A stretch of DNA of 8,899 nucleotides from Sutterella parvirubra YIT 11816 (lineage in GTDB: Bacteria; Pseudomonadota; Gammaproteobacteria; Burkholderiales; Burkholderiaceae_F): the NCBI RefSeq assembly GCF_000250875.1, contig NZ_JH604899.1, positions 4,296 to 13,194 on the forward strand. The letters are read 5' to 3'. Of this stretch, positions 7,061-8,899 are shown piece after piece. The notes below the pieces were generated by a model. That model had not been told where the DNA came from. It ran no database searches and was given only the letters and a program-made list of their open reading frames with translations. Numbering within the stretch: the first letter of the stretch is position 1; each line of letters starts with the position of its first letter. The translations under genes and the position numbers were made by a program.

Positions 7061-8233
7061 ATGACGAAGGTTAAGCACATCACCATCGCCGCGCTTCTCG
7101 CGGCCGCGGGCGCCGCCCATGCGGGCTTCGGCGACGCGATCAACGCCATCATCGACACGACTCCCGCAGGGGCCGCGCGCTCCGCCGCGGACCGCCCCGG
7201 CGACTTCGGCACCTTCTGGGCCGACACGGTCGAAGGCACCCGCATGATCGCGTCGAAGGGCGCCGACCTTCTGATCCTGCCCACCTACACCAACCACCCG
7301 ACCTGGGACTGGCCCCAGCGCGACGAGGAAAACGCGAACCCGTTCGGTGCGGGCTTCGGCCGTCAGCTGATCGATGAGCGCGGCAACGAACGCACGCTCT
7401 TCGCGATCGCCTTCGTCGACTCCAACTACCGCGTGGAACCCGTGGTGGGCTACTCCTGGGTGGCGCGCTGGCCGATTTTCAACACCGGCCTCCACTGGGG
7501 TGCGGGCTACATCGCCGGCATCACCGCCCGCGGCGACTACGCGTGGCTCCCCTTCCCGATGCCCTTGCCCGTCGCCAAGATCGGCAACGACACGTTCTCC
7601 TTCTACGGGACCTACATCCCCTTCACGAACGTGTTCTTCTTCTACTCCACGATCGCGATCGACAACGCGGGCTCGCGCAAGAACCCGCTCCCCGCGTCGA
7701 GCCCCTTCGCGGACGGGCGCACCTTCATCTACGGGGGCGCAGGCTGGACCTACATGGACAACAGCGAAGAGGAGTCGAAGAACACCATCAAGAACGACTC
7801 GAGCTGGAACGTCGGCATCCGCCGCTACTCGGGCCGCCACTGGCAGACCGACCTCAAGTACAAGCGCGCGAAGAACGACATCCGCGTCTACACGGACGCC
7901 GCGCAGACGAAGGGCGAACACAAACAGCGGCTGGAGACCGAGACCTACTCGCTCACGATCGCCTACGGCATCGACGTCGCGAAGAGCTTCCGACTCTTCG
8001 CCGGCGCCGGTCTCGGGTACAGCCGCGCCGAAACCTCGACCGGCAAGGACGACTCCTGGCACCCCGTCCTCACGACGGGCTTCACCTGGGCGCCGCTCCC
8101 CAACGTTCAGGTGACGGGCGGGATCGACACCTCGTTCGCGCGCTACTACGGCGTCGTCGAAGGCCGCCCCGGGAGCTACGGTCTGCGCGCCATGCCGACC
8201 GACTTCAACCTCTCGGTGGGCTTCGCCTTCTGA
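7061..8233 (+). CDS. PagP-family lipid A acyltransferase fused to a second eight-stranded outer-membrane barrel
   Basis: The 390-residue precursor has a signal peptide (1-21, cleavage after AHA). Residues 47-200 are a PagP domain: an N-terminal amphipathic helix (about 47-63), LILPTYTNHPTW (71-82), NPFGAGFG (93-100), LFAIAFVDSNYRVEPVVGYSW (113-133), AGITARGDYAWLPFPMPLP (152-170) and YGTYIP (182-187). PagP moves an acyl chain from phospholipid to lipid A in the outer membrane. Its catalytic residues (E. coli His33, Asp76, Ser77) align to His79, Asp120 and Ser121. E. coli PagP ends at strand 8; here a 20-residue linker (201-220) leads to about 170 residues with eight alternating strands (near 221-232, 249-256, 260-270, 293-304, 309-323, 334-345, 349-362, 381-390), ending GFAF with a C-terminal Phe, as outer-membrane proteins do. 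I see no PagL HxSN motif there. An in-frame ATG at 7025 would add 12 residues before the signal; 7061 gives a cleaner signal, though its ribosome site is weak. A terminator follows. Confidence 0.88.
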   Translation: MTKVKHITIAALLAAAGAAHAGFGDAINAIIDTTPAGAARSAADRPGDFGTFWADTVEGTRMIASKGADLLILPTYTNHPTWDWPQRDEENANPFGAGFGRQLIDERGNERTLFAIAFVDSNYRVEPVVGYSWVARWPIFNTGLHWGAGYIAGITARGDYAWLPFPMPLPVAKIGNDTFSFYGTYIPFTNVFFFYSTIAIDNAGSRKNPLPASSPFADGRTFIYGGAGWTYMDNSEEESKNTIKNDSSWNVGIRRYSGRHWQTDLKYKRAKNDIRVYTDAAQTKGEHKQRLETETYSLTIAYGIDVAKSFRLFAGAGLGYSRAETSTGKDDSWHPVLTTGFTWAPLPNVQVTGGIDTSFARYYGVVEGRPGSYGLRAMPTDFNLSVGFAF

Positions 8234-8261
8234 GGAAGCCGCTGACGCCGGTGCATTTCCC

Positions 8262-8298
8262 AAAAAGCCGCGGGCGCGACGCCGCCCGCGGCTTTTTT
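8262..8298 (+). terminator. Rho-independent terminator after the PagP-like gene
   Basis: GCCGCGGGCG (8267-8276) pairs perfectly with CGCCCGCGGC (8283-8292) around a six-base loop. The stem is flanked by AAAAA (8262-8266) and followed by six T (8293-8298). It lies 28 bases after the stop codon and separates this gene from hemL. Confidence 0.93.
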
Positions 8299-8400
8299 GC
8301 GCCTTCCGGCACCTTCCGCCCTCTCGGGACGGAGACGGCGCCGCAACGCCCGCAGACACATCCGCACCCGCTTCTTAACGGCCGCCTCAGCATTCGCCAC

Positions 8401-8406
8401 TACAAT
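8401..8406 (+). promoter_or_regulatory. Candidate -10 element for hemL
   Basis: TACAAT matches five of six bases of the -10 consensus and lies about 110 bases before the hemL start, after the upstream terminator. The nearest -35-like hexamer is TTAACG (8375-8380), with a 20-base spacer that is longer than usual, so the assignment is tentative. Confidence 0.4.
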
Positions 8407-8498
8407 ACGGCACACCTCAATGGGTCTTTACGCCCCGGGGCGGCCGCAACCTTTCCCCGCGCCGCCTTCTCGACGGGGCGGCCCGCACCAGATACCAC

Positions 8499-8504
8499 AA
8501 GGAG
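8499..8504 (+). promoter_or_regulatory. Ribosome-binding site of hemL
   Basis: AAGGAG lies 11 bases before the ATG at 8516. This is a strong Shine-Dalgarno match at slightly long spacing, and it supports the start that gives the family-like N-terminus. Confidence 0.75.
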
Positions 8505-8515
8505 TCATACGAGTC

Positions 8516-8899
8516 ATGGACCGCAATGAACAGCTTTTCGAACGCGCCCAGAAGGTCATCCCCGGCGGCGTCAACTCGCCCGTGCGCGCGTTCCGTTCCG
8601 TGGGCGGCGCCCCGCGCTTCATCGAGCGCGCCAAGGGTCCCCACATGTGGGACGCCGAAGGCAAGCAGTACGTCGACTACGTGTGCTCCTGGGGCCCGAT
8701 GATCCTCGGCCACAACCATCCGGCCGTTCTGGAAGCCCTCCACGCCGCCGTGGAGCGCGGGATTTCCTTCGGCGCCGCTACGGAAGCCGAAATCGAAATC
8801 GCGGAAGAGATCCGCAAGATCGTCCCCTCGATGGAGGAAGTGCGCTTGGTCTCCTCCGGCACCGAAGCCGGCATGAGCGCCATCCGTCTTGCGCGCGGC
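8516..8899 (+). CDS. hemL: Glutamate-1-semialdehyde 2,1-aminomutase, 3' end cut by window
   Basis: HemL is a cytoplasmic pyridoxal-phosphate enzyme that converts glutamate-1-semialdehyde into 5-aminolevulinate, the precursor of haem and other tetrapyrroles in the C5 pathway. The first 128 codons are present, out of about 425 in the family. They match strongly: [17 protein letters not shown] (15-31), [20 protein letters not shown] (52-71), [17 protein letters not shown] (80-96) and [20 protein letters not shown] (109-128). SSGTEA forms part of the cofactor phosphate site. The catalytic lysine would lie beyond the window edge. The start codon follows an AAGGAG site. The gene is separated from the upstream gene by a terminator and appears to have its own promoter. 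Using the C5 route fits a non-alphaproteobacterial Gram-negative. Confidence 0.97.
   Translation, partial: MDRNEQLFERAQKVIPGGVNSPVRAFRSVGGAPRFIERAKGPHMWDAEGKQYVDYVCSWGPMILGHNHPAVLEALHAAVERGISFGAATEAEIEIAEEIRKIVPSMEEVRLVSSGTEAGMSAIRLARG

Noticed and set aside
6561..7064. Plus-strand open frame of 167 codons
   Set aside because: It lies over rnpB, whose conserved RNA elements and P1 helix explain the sequence.
6899..8359. Minus-strand open frame of 486 codons
   Set aside because: It is antisense to the PagP-like gene and crosses that gene's terminator. It has no recognisable domain.
7543..8529. Plus-strand open frame of 328 codons overlapping the PagP-like gene and the hemL start
   Set aside because: It is out of frame with the real gene, is Arg-rich, and reads through the strong terminator at 8262-8298.
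1..8899. Search for CRISPR arrays, tRNA genes, insertion sequences and toxin-antitoxin or defence genes
   Set aside because: I see no regularly spaced repeats, tRNA-like folds, transposase motifs or terminal inverted repeats. Nearly all of the window is explained by housekeeping genes.

Overview
The window is high-GC bacterial chromosome, most likely from a betaproteobacterium of the order Burkholderiales. A Sutterellaceae-type host is my best guess, from recall and without any database search. Supporting signs are a MurF with the NAQREHQEFLSG block I associate with Burkholderiales, a diaminopimelate-type MurE, a Gram-negative outer-membrane enzyme (PagP family), HemL, and a bacterial type A RNase P RNA.

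From about 6366 down to 1, the minus strand carries the start of the division and cell wall (dcw) cluster in the order mraZ, rsmH, ftsL, ftsI, murE, murF. MurF runs off the left edge. The genes are packed as one operon. There are ATGA overlaps at rsmH/ftsL and ftsL/ftsI and a one-base overlap at murE/murF. The gaps at mraZ/rsmH and ftsI/murE are 24 and 27 bases. A sigma70-like promoter and three TGGG(A/G) boxes at exact 10-base periodicity, the known MraZ operator pattern, lie in front of mraZ. They indicate that MraZ starts at the GTG at 6241 rather than at an upstream ATG, and that the operon is autoregulated.

From 6868 to 6455 on the same strand lies rnpB (RNase P RNA), with its own promoter, a 12-bp perfect P1 helix that fixes both ends, and a terminator hairpin just before the mraZ promoter.

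On the plus strand, 7061-8233 encodes the most unusual item in the window. It is an exported outer-membrane protein whose first half is a recognisable PagP lipid A acyltransferase with catalytic His, Asp and Ser in place. Its second half looks like another complete eight-stranded beta-barrel ending in a C-terminal Phe. A strong rho-independent terminator follows. The 5' part of hemL (tetrapyrrole synthesis) begins at 8516 and runs off the right edge.

The dcw genes cooperate in septal wall synthesis: MurE and MurF build the UDP-MurNAc-pentapeptide, FtsI crosslinks it at the septum, FtsL links FtsI to the divisome, MraZ controls transcription, and RsmH methylates 16S rRNA. The outer-membrane protein and hemL appear to be separate transcription units.
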